Source of the DNA: an uncultured Porphyromonadaceae bacterium
GTDB lineage: Bacteria > Bacteroidota > Bacteroidia > Bacteroidales > Muribaculaceae
Direction of reading: 5' to 3'
Length of the DNA stretch: 64,000 nucleotides
Assembly (NCBI GenBank): GCA_947177185.1
Contig: CAMWTJ010000005.1
Coordinates: 1-64,000 of the forward strand
Made by a program: the position numbers and the translations under genes. Every line of letters starts with the position of its first letter. Within the stretch, counting starts at the first letter, position 1. Under the pieces are notes generated by a model that was not told the DNA's origin, did not search any database, and saw only the letters and a list, made by a program, of their open reading frames with translations. Below are positions 9,624 through 17,355 of this stretch, in pieces.

Positions 9624-10730
9624 TTAGCGTGATTCGACAGGTTTTACACTCATGCCTTCGCGCACTTTGAGCAACGCCGATGTGACGTAGCGCTGCCCGG
9701 GCTGGATGCCCGAGAGAATCACGCGCATGGTGTCGTTCACGAGTTCGCCGGTTTTCACCGGGGAGTAGACTATGCGGTCGGAATCATTGACCGTGTAAAG
9801 AAACTTGCCCAGCTGGTCGGTGGAGAGCGACGCGTCGCGCACGAGCATGGCGCGCGGATTCAACCCTGTGGGCAGCGACACCTCGGCATACATGCCGGGG
9901 AGGAGTTCGCCGTAAGGGTTAGCTATCATGACCTGCAGCGCGAGCGCGCCGGTGCTGTTGTTCATGTTCGGGGCAACGTATTGCAGCGTTCCGTGATAGT
10001 CGTGGGCGAGCTTCTCGCTGAAGCGTACGGGTATCTCCACACTGCCCGCTTTCATGGCCTCGCGGACGCGGCCTATCAGGTCCACATCCTCGATGGAGAA
10101 GTGCACCAGCACGTAGTCGATGTCGTAGATGGTGCAAAGCGTCGTGGGCGAACCTTCGCCGCTGATGTAGTTGCCCACGGAGAGCGTGTTGTCGTCGACG
10201 CGCCCGCTGATGGGGGCGGTCACGGTGCAGTAGCCCAGATTGGAGCGCGCAGTGCTCAGCGCCGCCTCGGCGGTGCGTATGGCTGCCTCGGCCTCGCGTT
10301 CGTTGCTCACGGCCTGTATAACCTCCATTTCCGACACGGCGTCGCTTTTGAACGCCTGCTCCATGGCCTTGCGCTGCCGCGTGGCGTAGTCGTAGCGGCT
10401 GCGGGCCGTGGTGAGTTCGGCTTCGGCCTGCTGCACGGCGTCGCGGTAGGAGGTGCTTTCTATGGTGAACAGCACCTGGCCTTTCTTCACGCTTTGCCCG
10501 GAGGTGTATTGCTTGCTCGCAAGGGTGCCGTTCACGCGTCCCACCACATTGACCGTGGCGTCGGCGGAGAGGGTGCCCGGAAATGTTTTGTACATGGTCA
10601 CTGAATCGGTCAGTACGGGTGTCACCTCGATGGCCGGTGCGGCGGCGGTGTCCCGGCCGTCGCCTTTGTGGCTGCAGGAACCGGCCGCCATGGCCAGCGA
10701 TGCGGCTGCGATGATATGGAGAGCTTTCAT
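9624..10730 (-). CDS. RND efflux periplasmic adaptor lipoprotein (AcrA/MexA type)
   Basis: A 368-residue adaptor (membrane fusion protein) that joins the pump to the outer-membrane channel. The start used is [19 protein letters not shown], giving a signal sequence with a probable lipobox Cys18; the tracked ORF is 36 codons longer and non-conserved. The lipoyl half-motifs (VVGRVNGTL..., [14 protein letters not shown] and [21 protein letters not shown]) flank a coiled-coil hairpin of about residues 95-150 rich in Ala/Arg/Glu. The beta-barrel and membrane-proximal domains follow. It is 55 nt downstream of the OMF gene and 11 nt upstream of the pump. Confidence 0.94.
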   Translation of the reverse strand: MKALHIIAAASLAMAAGSCSHKGDGRDTAAAPAIEVTPVLTDSVTMYKTFPGTLSADATVNVVGRVNGTLASKQYTSGQSVKKGQVLFTIESTSYRDAVQQAEAELTTARSRYDYATRQRKAMEQAFKSDAVSEMEVIQAVSNEREAEAAIRTAEAALSTARSNLGYCTVTAPISGRVDDNTLSVGNYISGEGSPTTLCTIYDIDYVLVHFSIEDVDLIGRVREAMKAGSVEIPVRFSEKLAHDYHGTLQYVAPNMNNSTGALALQVMIANPYGELLPGMYAEVSLPTGLNPRAMLVRDASLSTDQLGKFLYTVNDSDRIVYSPVKTGELVNDTMRVILSGIQPGQRYVTSALLKVREGMSVKPVESR

Positions 10731-10785
10731 AGGGAAGGTGTGGATTGTCTTATGGTATGTGGTGTGCAGGGCCGCACGCGGGTGT

Positions 10786-12171
10786 TCAGTCGGTGTTTCC
10801 TCCGCCCAGGGCGCGATACAGGGTGGCGAGTGCCACAAGGGCGTCGCCGCGCGCGCTGACTATTGAGTTGGTGTATTCGATATAGCTCATTTGCGCGTCC
10901 ACCACATTGATAAATGCCGACAGGCCCTGCTTGTAGCGGTCGAGAGAGCGCTCGAGGGCTATGCCGCTTTGCTCCACGGCCTGTTCGAGTATGGCTATGC
11001 GCCGCATGTCGTTGGAGTAGGCTGTGAGCGCGTTTTCCACTTCTTGCACGGCGTTGTGCACGGTGGCGTTGTAGTTGTCGATACGAGCCTCCATCTCCTC
11101 GCGCGCCGAAGCCACTCCGGCTTCGCGTGCCAGGCCGTCGAACACTGTCCAGGAGAGGGTGGGGGCCACTGACCATGTGAGGCTTCCGTGGCCGAACAGC
11201 CCCGACGGCGCGGCAGCCTCGGTGCCGATGGAGCCCGTCAGTGCGAGCACGGGCAGATACTGCTTGCGTGCGAGGCCCAGCGATGCGGCTGCCTCGGCCA
11301 CCGATGCTTCGGCCTCGACCACGTCGGGCCGCCTGCGCAGGAGCTCGGCCGGCACGCCCGCGGCTACTATGCGCCGGCAGTCGGGCTGCACGCCCGAGCC
11401 GTTTTCAAGCAGTGGGGCTATGTCGGCCGCGTATAGGCCGCAGAGTGTGGCCAGGGCGTTGATATCGGCCGCTATCTGTGTGTCGAGCTGCGGCACTGTG
11501 GCCTCGATGGAGTAGAGCACGGTTCGGGCCTGCGCCACGTCGAGCGACGATTCCAGGCCGGCGTCGTGGCGGGCCTGTGTGATGTCGACCACGTGTTTTT
11601 CCCGGCCTATGTGCTCTTCGGCCAGTTTCATCTGTGTCTGCGCCGTGCGGAGGTCGAAATATGTGGTGGCGATTTCGGCGCACAGCGAAACCATGGCGGC
11701 CGTGCGCTGCGCGCGCGTAGCTTCGAGTGCAGCCTTGCTTTGGCGCACGCTGCTGCGCACGCGGCCGAACAGGTCAATCTCCCAGGATGCGTTTGCCCCC
11801 AGCGAGTATCCGCCGTCGGTCACGCCCCCGCTACGTTCGCGCCGCCATCCGGCGGTGGCCTGCACGGTGGGGAAATACGCGGCGCGGGCCGTGCGTACGG
11901 CCTGACGCGCTTCTTCCACACGCCTTGCGGCCATGGCCAGGTCGAAATTGTTGTTTTCGCCGAGCGTGAGCAACGAGTCGAGTGTGGGGTCTGAAAAAGC
12001 CTTCCACCAGGCGTCGTCGGTGGGCAGTGTCTGCTCTGCGGCGGGTGTATAGCTCCACGCTGCCGGCATCGGCGCGCGCAGCGCGTTTTCCGGCGACGAT
12101 GCGCCGGCGGCAAGGGGTGCGGCGGCTATCGCCGCCGCGGTCAATAGTTGAAAAACGTGATGAGAGAGCAT
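10786..12171 (-). CDS. Outer-membrane factor of RND efflux system (TolC/NodT family)
   Basis: A 461-residue TolC-family channel protein with a signal peptide (cleavage near GAS-S). It begins with PMPAAWSYTPAAEQ and DDAWWKAFSDPTLDSLLTLG, the usual NodT-type opening, and has two repeats of outer-membrane strands plus long coiled-coil helices (AARRVEEARQAVRTARA; RRPDVVEAEASVAEA). Most NodT proteins are lipoproteins; no cysteine is seen near this cleavage site, so it may not be lipidated. It is the first gene of the OMF-adaptor-pump operon, just downstream of a strong dyad (12177-12207). Confidence 0.93.
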   Translation of the reverse strand: MLSHHVFQLLTAAAIAAAPLAAGASSPENALRAPMPAAWSYTPAAEQTLPTDDAWWKAFSDPTLDSLLTLGENNNFDLAMAARRVEEARQAVRTARAAYFPTVQATAGWRRERSGGVTDGGYSLGANASWEIDLFGRVRSSVRQSKAALEATRAQRTAAMVSLCAEIATTYFDLRTAQTQMKLAEEHIGREKHVVDITQARHDAGLESSLDVAQARTVLYSIEATVPQLDTQIAADINALATLCGLYAADIAPLLENGSGVQPDCRRIVAAGVPAELLRRRPDVVEAEASVAEAAASLGLARKQYLPVLALTGSIGTEAAAPSGLFGHGSLTWSVAPTLSWTVFDGLAREAGVASAREEMEARIDNYNATVHNAVQEVENALTAYSNDMRRIAILEQAVEQSGIALERSLDRYKQGLSAFINVVDAQMSYIEYTNSIVSARGDALVALATLYRALGGGNTD

Positions 12172-12176
12172 CCTTG

Positions 12177-12207
12177 TAGCAGTTGATTCATATTAGAATA
12201 ACTGCTA
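12177..12207 (-). promoter_or_regulatory. Dyad immediately upstream of efflux operon
   Basis: TAGCAGTT (12177-12184) and AACTGCTA (12200-12207) form a perfect inverted repeat. Inner arms ATTC and GAAT continue the pairing after a one-base bulge, giving about 12 pairs around ATATTA. It ends 5 nt before the outer-membrane factor start codon. It may be a repressor operator or a leader hairpin covering the ribosome-binding region. The rest of the 83-nt gap to holA has no clear promoter. Confidence 0.55.
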
Positions 12208-12254
12208 AGGCTGCGAAAAGTTCCGCGGGCGTCAAAAAGTGTGGCGGGCTATTC

Positions 12255-13298
12255 TTACACGGGGAGGCGTCCCGATGCCGTGAAGATACGGTAGGTGAGA
12301 TCGCGCAGCAGGGCCACTGGCTGCTGCCTCGAGCCGTTGCCCTTGCTCATGGCGTCGGTGCGCCGTATGGCGTCTATAATCTCTATTGTCTGGAACGGAT
12401 TGTAGAGCTGCATGGCGCGGAGCACGCGGTTTACCTCAAACATATTGGCTGTGCCGAGGGCTTTTTTCATGTTGGCCGGACTGCGGTCGGGGGTGTACAC
12501 GGCTATCATTATGTTGGCGAAAAGCCCGTACAGCGACCCCAGCAGCAGCGGTAGCGGCGCGGCTTTGGGATTTGATTCGAAATACGAGATAATCCGCCAT
12601 GTCTTGGCCGTGTCGCGCGTGGCTATGGAGTCGATAAGCTCGAAGACATTGAAATCCTTGCTGTAGCCGATGTTGCGTTCGATGCTCTCGGGGGTGATTT
12701 CGGCGCCGCGGCCGAGTATGTCGGCCAGTTTGCCTACTTCGTTGTACATGCGGCTGAGGTCGGAGCCTATGAACTCGCAGAGCATGCTCACGGCTTTGCT
12801 GCCGGCTCTCATGCCGCGCGATTCCACTATCGACTGTGCAAACGTGGGCAGATTGCTGTCGTAGATGCGCGGGGTCTGAAACACCACGCCATGCCGGCGC
12901 ACGGCGTCGACGAGTTTTTTGCTTTTGCAGTCGGCTCCGCGGGAGCATATCACGAGTATTGTGGACTGCGATGGCTGCTGCGCGTAGCGCACGAAGCGCT
13001 CGAGCTGGTCGGCGCGCATGCTCTGCGCCTCCTTGAGTATCACCACCTGACGCTCGGCCATCATGGGCACGCTCATGCACAGGTCCATCACCGCGCCGGG
13101 CTCGGTCTGCGAGCCGTAAAGCACGTACAGGCAGAACTCGCGCATGTCGTCGGGCACGATGCGTTCGAAATCCTTCATCAGCGAATCAATGAAGAAGCCC
13201 TCTGTGCCGTGGAGCAGGTATATGGGCGCATACTGGCCGTTGGCTATGCGGCGGCGCAGTGCGTCTATCGTCAGTGAGGGTGCGGAGGGTGCGGCCAT
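12255..13298 (-). CDS. holA: DNA polymerase III subunit delta
   Basis: A 347-residue clamp-loader subunit that opens the beta sliding clamp at the replication fork. The N-terminal region has the HolA pattern (PIYLLHGTEGFFIDSLMKDFERIV, then SVPMMAERQVVILKEAQ) forming a degenerate AAA+ domain. The middle shows AVSMLCEFIGSDLSRMYNEVGKLADIL and NVFELIDSIATRDTAKTW, and a C-terminal collar domain follows. Length is typical of Bacteroidetes HolA. It diverges from an HsdR-N domain gene, with a palindromic promoter region between them. Confidence 0.95.
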   Translation of the reverse strand: MAAPSAPSLTIDALRRRIANGQYAPIYLLHGTEGFFIDSLMKDFERIVPDDMREFCLYVLYGSQTEPGAVMDLCMSVPMMAERQVVILKEAQSMRADQLERFVRYAQQPSQSTILVICSRGADCKSKKLVDAVRRHGVVFQTPRIYDSNLPTFAQSIVESRGMRAGSKAVSMLCEFIGSDLSRMYNEVGKLADILGRGAEITPESIERNIGYSKDFNVFELIDSIATRDTAKTWRIISYFESNPKAAPLPLLLGSLYGLFANIMIAVYTPDRSPANMKKALGTANMFEVNRVLRAMQLYNPFQTIEIIDAIRRTDAMSKGNGSRQQPVALLRDLTYRIFTASGRLPV

Positions 13299-13314
13299 GT
13301 GCGTGCGGTAATCT

Positions 13315-13348
13315 CGGAATTATTTTGTAAATTTACGCAATAATTCCG
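13315..13348. promoter_or_regulatory. Palindromic divergent promoter between holA and HsdR-N gene
   Basis: CGGAATTATT (13315-13324) and AATAATTCCG (13339-13348) are perfect inverted arms around TTGTAAATTTACGC, whose core GTAAATTTAC is itself a palindrome. TAAATTTA reads as a weak -7 element on both strands, so one site could start transcription both ways or act as an operator controlling both genes. Confidence 0.5.
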
Positions 13349-13358
13349 AAAGTGCCAA

Positions 13359-13817
13359 ATGCAATTGAACCTGCCTGCCTACGATGCCCCGGTGTCGCGC
13401 CGCGCCGACGGCTCGCTGCAAATCTACGACCCTCTGCGGCGCAAACACGTGGCTCTCACTCCCGAAGAGTGGGTGCGGCAGCATTTCGTGCATTGGCTCC
13501 TGACCGAAAAAAAATATCCCGCCTCGCTGACGGCCAACGAGGTGGGGCTACGGCTCAACGGCACGCTGCGCCGCTGCGACACGGTGGTATATGCCCTCGA
13601 CGGGCATCCGGCCGTGATAGTTGAGTACAAGGCCCCGGAGGTGGCGGTGACGCAGAAGGTGTTCGACCAGATAGCGCGCTACAATCTGGTGATGCGTGCC
13701 GACTGGCTTGTGGTGAGCAACGGCATGGAGCATTATTGCTGCCGCTACGACCACGCTTCGGGGCGATATTCGTTTGTGAGGGAAATCCCCGACTGGACGG
13801 TGGTGCGGGGGGCTTAG
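13359..13817 (+). CDS. Orphan type I restriction HsdR N-terminal domain protein
   Basis: A 152-residue protein consisting only of an HsdR-N-like (PF13588-type) nuclease fold. A PD-(D/E)xK-like active site is visible: Asp in RRCDTVVY, then IVEYKAP supplying E-x-K about 16 residues later. The preceding RKHVALTPEEWVRQHFVHWLL segment is conserved in Bacteroidales versions. There is no helicase, methylase or specificity subunit nearby, so this is not a restriction system. Its pairing with holA suggests a housekeeping DNA role, which is inference. Its stop codon overlaps the end of the convergent barrel gene by 4 nt. Confidence 0.85.
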   Translation: MQLNLPAYDAPVSRRADGSLQIYDPLRRKHVALTPEEWVRQHFVHWLLTEKKYPASLTANEVGLRLNGTLRRCDTVVYALDGHPAVIVEYKAPEVAVTQKVFDQIARYNLVMRADWLVVSNGMEHYCCRYDHASGRYSFVREIPDWTVVRGA

Positions 13818-14431
13818 TGTTTGAAGAAATAGGCCACGCGCACGGTCCACTGGCGGTTGCGGGCGAAGAAGTTGTCGAGCAGCTTGGTCTGCACGGCCTG
13901 TGTCATGCCCCATGTGTAGGACGCCGACACCTGCCAGTTGCGCATGATTTCCACGCCGAGGCCTGCCGTGAGTCCGAGGGCCGCGCCGTTGTAGTCGAAC
14001 GCCTTGCAGTCGCTGTGCGCGAGCAGTATGTCGAGCTCGGGGCCGCCGTAGGCAAAGGGTGCCACATAGTCCTCAAGGCCGCTCAGACGCGTCCATTTGA
14101 AGCGGAGATGCAGAGGTATCTGCGCGTAGTGCAGTCGCACGCGCTCGTTGCCGAATCCTTGGCTGGACCATATTTTTTTTGTCAGGTCCACCTCGGAGCC
14201 GCTCTGATTGTACAGCAGTCCGAAATCAATGCCGAAACCGATGCCCGGGAACATCAGCTCGCCGAGCACACCGGCATGGAAGCCAACGGCATTGCCTGTG
14301 GGTGCGATGCCTTCCTGGAAGAAATGGAGGGTGTTGACGTTCACTCCGGCCACTCCGGCAGCACGGAACTGGGCCATGGCGCTCGCGGCGCACAGGCATA
14401 TTAAGGCGGCAATCGCACTGAGTCTTTTCAT
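13814..14431 (-). CDS. Outer-membrane beta-barrel protein (PorT-like family)
   Basis: A 205-residue exported protein with a signal peptide cleaved after SAMA-Q. The mature part alternates Gly/aromatic strands (GVLGELMFPGIGFGIDFGLLYNQ; LHYAQIPLHLRFKW; YGGPELDILL; LGLTAGLGVEI) and ends in WTVRVAYFFKH, consistent with an 8-stranded outer-membrane barrel of the PF13568 type. The segment GSEVDL..KIWSS is common in these proteins. The role is unknown. It has its own promoter at 14460-14467. Confidence 0.8.
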   Translation of the reverse strand: MKRLSAIAALICLCAASAMAQFRAAGVAGVNVNTLHFFQEGIAPTGNAVGFHAGVLGELMFPGIGFGIDFGLLYNQSGSEVDLTKKIWSSQGFGNERVRLHYAQIPLHLRFKWTRLSGLEDYVAPFAYGGPELDILLAHSDCKAFDYNGAALGLTAGLGVEIMRNWQVSASYTWGMTQAVQTKLLDNFFARNRQWTVRVAYFFKH

Positions 14432-14459
14432 AAAAGCGTGTTCTGTAGATTTTACGGCG

Positions 14460-14467
14460 CAAAGTTA
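14460..14467 (-). promoter_or_regulatory. -7 element for the 13814-14431 barrel gene
   Basis: On the minus strand TAACTTTG lies 28 nt upstream of the ATG, matching the Bacteroidetes -7 consensus. Confidence 0.6.
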
Positions 14468-14510
14468 ATGAAAGATTTGCAAAGAGATGCATTTGCAAAG
14501 GTTTTTTTAG

Positions 14511-14518
14511 TATTTTTG
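14511..14518 (+). promoter_or_regulatory. -7 element for the 14548 barrel gene and tsaD-cinA
   Basis: TATTTTTG matches TAnnTTTG and lies 29 nt upstream of the ATG at 14548. Several ATTTGCAAAG-like repeats lie just upstream (14474-14500). Confidence 0.6.
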
Positions 14519-14547
14519 CATCTTGAATCATAATAACGACTGATAAC

Positions 14548-15093
14548 ATGAATTTCAGAAAGAAGATTGCCGCATGTTGCGTGTGTGCGGTGCTTGCGGT
14601 GCTCGCAGGCACTCTCCCGGCCAGTGGCCAGATGGTGCGTGGCGAGAAGAGTGTCGGTGCCAAAATAGGCTACGTGGGCAAAAACAGTTCGGCCGACGTG
14701 GGCCTGGTGTTCCAGTATGCGTTGTCGAGCCGTTTCCGCCTGTCGCCCGAAGTGGGATGCGTGTTCAAGCACCAAAACCTCGACGCGTTCACCATCGACC
14801 TTAATCTTCACATGCCGTTTGCTTTCACCGGCAACAAGGCCGCGCTTTATCCGCTGGCCGGTCTGAACTATTCGTCGTGGTATGAAACCTTCAAGGACCC
14901 GGGAGCCAACGGCGCGCTGGAAGAAGCCGGCACGGACGTGAGCTCGCGCTACAACCGCTTCGGAGTCAATCTCGGTGCCGGTTTCGAGTTGCGCTGCTCG
15001 CGCACTCTCAAAGTGGGCATCGAGGCAAAGTACACTCTGCTGAAGCGCTTTTCCGGGGGATATCTCAACGCTCTTATCTGCTATACTTTCTGA
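14548..15093 (+). CDS. Small outer-membrane beta-barrel protein
   Basis: A 181-residue exported protein with a signal peptide ending PASG-Q. Barrel-like strands follow (GAKIGYVGKNSSADVGLVFQY; FRLSPEVGCVFKH; LYPLAGLNYSSWYE; FGVNLGAGFELR; LKVGIEAKYTLL) and the chain ends with aromatic Phe (ICYTF), the usual signal for BAM insertion. A small 8-stranded OmpW/OmpX-like barrel is plausible. The stop overlaps the tsaD ATG by 1 nt, so the two are translationally coupled despite unrelated roles. The exact function is unknown. Confidence 0.75.
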   Translation: MNFRKKIAACCVCAVLAVLAGTLPASGQMVRGEKSVGAKIGYVGKNSSADVGLVFQYALSSRFRLSPEVGCVFKHQNLDAFTIDLNLHMPFAFTGNKAALYPLAGLNYSSWYETFKDPGANGALEEAGTDVSSRYNRFGVNLGAGFELRCSRTLKVGIEAKYTLLKRFSGGYLNALICYTF

Positions 15094-16115
15094 TGGCAAA
15101 ACCCACAATAATACTTGGCATAGAATCGTCGTGCGACGATACGTCGGCGGCGGTGCTGCGCGACGGCATCCTGTTGAGCAATGTAATAGCCTCGCAGAAG
15201 GTGCACGAGGAGTATGGCGGCGTGGTGCCCGAGTTGGCCTCGCGCGCGCATCAGCAGAACATAGTGCCGGTGGTCGACACCGCCTTGCGGCGTGCGGGCA
15301 TTGACCGGCACGACCTGTCGGCCATCGCCTTCACCCGCGGCCCGGGGCTTCTCGGCTCGCTGCTGGTGGGCACCAGCTTCGCCAAAGGGCTGTCGCTGGG
15401 GCTGCGCGTGCCTATGGTGGACGTCAACCACCTGCACGGCCATGTGCTCAGCCATTTCGTGCGCCGCGACCCTGCCGACGAGGTGCCCGAGTTTCCATAT
15501 CTGTGCCTGCTTGTGTCGGGCGGTAATTCGCAGCTCATACTGGTCCGCTCGCCGCGCGACATGGAGGTGCTCGGACAGACCATAGACGACGCTGCCGGCG
15601 AGGCTTTCGACAAGTGCGCCAAAGTGATGGGGCTGCCTTATCCGGGCGGTCCGCACATCGACCGTCTGGCGGCCGAGGGCGACCCGCGGCGTTTCCGTTT
15701 CGCCAAGCCGCACATCCCCGAGCTCAACTATAGCTTCAGCGGTCTGAAGACGTCGTTTCTCTACACGCTGCGCGATGCCGTGGCGGCCGACCCTGACTTT
15801 GTTGAAAAAAACAAAGCCGACCTCGCGGCGTCGCTGCAGGCCACTATCATAAGCATACTGCTCGACAAACTCGACCTTGCGGTGCGGCGCACAGGGGTGC
15901 GCACCGTAGCCATAGGCGGAGGCGTGTCGGCCAACAGCGGCGTGCGCGCGGCCGTGGCCGACTATTGCAGCCGCCATGGCCTGAAGGCTTTTATTCCCGA
16001 GCGTGCGTTCACCACCGACAACGCCGCCATGGTGGCCATTGCGGGATATTTCAAATACCTCGACGGCGAATTCTGCGCCTACGACTCTGTGCCGTTCGCG
16101 CGCACTGTAGTGTGA
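15093..16115 (+). CDS. tsaD: tRNA N6-adenosine threonylcarbamoyltransferase
   Basis: A 340-residue catalytic subunit that transfers threonylcarbamoyl to A37 of ANN-decoding tRNAs, working with TsaB/TsaE. It shows the ASKHA start IILGIESSCDDTSAAVL, the metal-binding HLHGH near residue 112, LLVSGGNSQLI, AGEAFDKCAKVMGLPYPGGP and the C-terminal GGVSANSGVR and TDNAAMVA motifs. It is full length. It overlaps the barrel gene by 1 nt, and cinA follows after 7 nt. Confidence 0.97.
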   Translation: MAKPTIILGIESSCDDTSAAVLRDGILLSNVIASQKVHEEYGGVVPELASRAHQQNIVPVVDTALRRAGIDRHDLSAIAFTRGPGLLGSLLVGTSFAKGLSLGLRVPMVDVNHLHGHVLSHFVRRDPADEVPEFPYLCLLVSGGNSQLILVRSPRDMEVLGQTIDDAAGEAFDKCAKVMGLPYPGGPHIDRLAAEGDPRRFRFAKPHIPELNYSFSGLKTSFLYTLRDAVAADPDFVEKNKADLAASLQATIISILLDKLDLAVRRTGVRTVAIGGGVSANSGVRAAVADYCSRHGLKAFIPERAFTTDNAAMVAIAGYFKYLDGEFCAYDSVPFARTVV

Positions 16116-16122
16116 CAAGGCA

Positions 16123-17355
16123 ATGAAACTTTCCATAATAATAATCGGCGACGAGATCCTTATCGGACAGGTGACCGATACCAACAGCGGCGCCGTGGCG
16201 CGCGTTTTCGGCCCTATGGGCTGGGATATAGCGTGCGTGCGCACCGTGCCCGACGAAAAGCGGGCCATACACGAAGCCGTGGAGGCTGCGCTCGCGGAGG
16301 CGGAGCTGGTGATATGCACCGGCGGCCTCGGACCCACCAAAGACGATATCACCAAACACACTCTGGCGGAAATATTCGGCGGCCCGATGCGCCGCGACCC
16401 GGAGGTGGTGGACAACATACGGCGCGTGTTCCGTCTGCGCGGACTCGCCATGAACAGCCTTACGGAAGCGCAGGCCGATGTGCCCGAGTCGTGCCGTGTG
16501 GTGCAGAACCTTTTCGGCACAGCGCCCGTGATGTGGTTCGAGCGCTCCGGCCGTGTGCTGGTATCCATGCCCGGCGTGCCGTTCGAAACTGAGGGCATGC
16601 TCCCTGAGGTGGCACGTCTTGTGGCCGCGCGCTTCGACAGCGACAATGTGCTCCGACACCGCTGCATGATGGTGGGCGGCATCACCGAATCGGCGTTGGC
16701 CGAGCGTCTTGCCGCCTGGGAAGCAGCCTTGCCGCCGTACATGCACCTAGCCTATCTGCCTGTCCCCGGCCTGATAAGGCTGAGGCTCGACGGACGCGGC
16801 CGCGATGCTGCGGCGCTCGATGCGGAGATGGCGCGTCAGTTCGACGGGCTGAAAGCCGCCGTGGGAGAACACATGCGATACGACGGCGACGCTTCCGCCG
16901 CGGAGATTGTGCTGGCCGCATGCCGCAGGCATGGCTACACGCTCGGCACGGCCGAGAGCTGCACCGGCGGAACCATAGCCTCGCGTGTGACGGCTGTGGC
17001 AGGGTGCTCCGACGTGTTTGCCGGCTCGGTGGTCAGCTATGCCAACAGTGTCAAGGCTGCCGTGCTCGGCGTCAGTGCTGCCGATATCGAAGCCCTGGGA
17101 GCCGTGAGCCGCGAGGTGGTGGAGCAGATGGCCGCGGGAGCGCGGTGTGCGCTCGGATGCGACTGCGCGGTGGCCACAAGCGGCATTGCCGGTCCCGGAG
17201 GCGCCGTCGAGGGCAAGCCTGTGGGCACAGTGTGGATAGCGGCTGCCACGCCCGCGGGCGTGCAAAGCCGCCTGCTGCATCTGCCCGGCAACCGCGCGCG
17301 GGTCATAGACCGTGCCTCCACCGAGGCTCTCATGCTTCTGGCTTCGATGCTCTGA
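16123..17355 (+). CDS. cinA: CinA family nicotinamide-nucleotide amidohydrolase
   Basis: A 410-residue cytoplasmic protein with both CinA domains. The N-terminal MoaB/MoeA-like domain (residues 1-170) has IIIGDEILIGQVTDTNS and ICTGGLGPTKDDITK. The C-terminal amidase domain has GTAESCTGGTIASRVTAVAG, GSVVSYAN and ATSGIAGPGGA.EGKPVGTVWIA. The family deamidates nicotinamide mononucleotide (PncC activity) and may hydrolyse ADP-ribose, recycling pyridine nucleotides. It lies 7 nt after tsaD, and its 3' end overlaps the convergent MFS gene by 26 nt. Confidence 0.95.
   Translation: MKLSIIIIGDEILIGQVTDTNSGAVARVFGPMGWDIACVRTVPDEKRAIHEAVEAALAEAELVICTGGLGPTKDDITKHTLAEIFGGPMRRDPEVVDNIRRVFRLRGLAMNSLTEAQADVPESCRVVQNLFGTAPVMWFERSGRVLVSMPGVPFETEGMLPEVARLVAARFDSDNVLRHRCMMVGGITESALAERLAAWEAALPPYMHLAYLPVPGLIRLRLDGRGRDAAALDAEMARQFDGLKAAVGEHMRYDGDASAAEIVLAACRRHGYTLGTAESCTGGTIASRVTAVAGCSDVFAGSVVSYANSVKAAVLGVSAADIEALGAVSREVVEQMAAGARCALGCDCAVATSGIAGPGGAVEGKPVGTVWIAAATPAGVQSRLLHLPGNRARVIDRASTEALMLLASML

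Noticed and set aside
13359-13817. Restriction-modification system
   Set aside because: Only an HsdR N-terminal domain is present; no methylase, specificity or helicase part.
15081-16742. 553-residue minus-strand ORF opposite tsaD and cinA
   Set aside because: Antisense shadow of two well-conserved genes.
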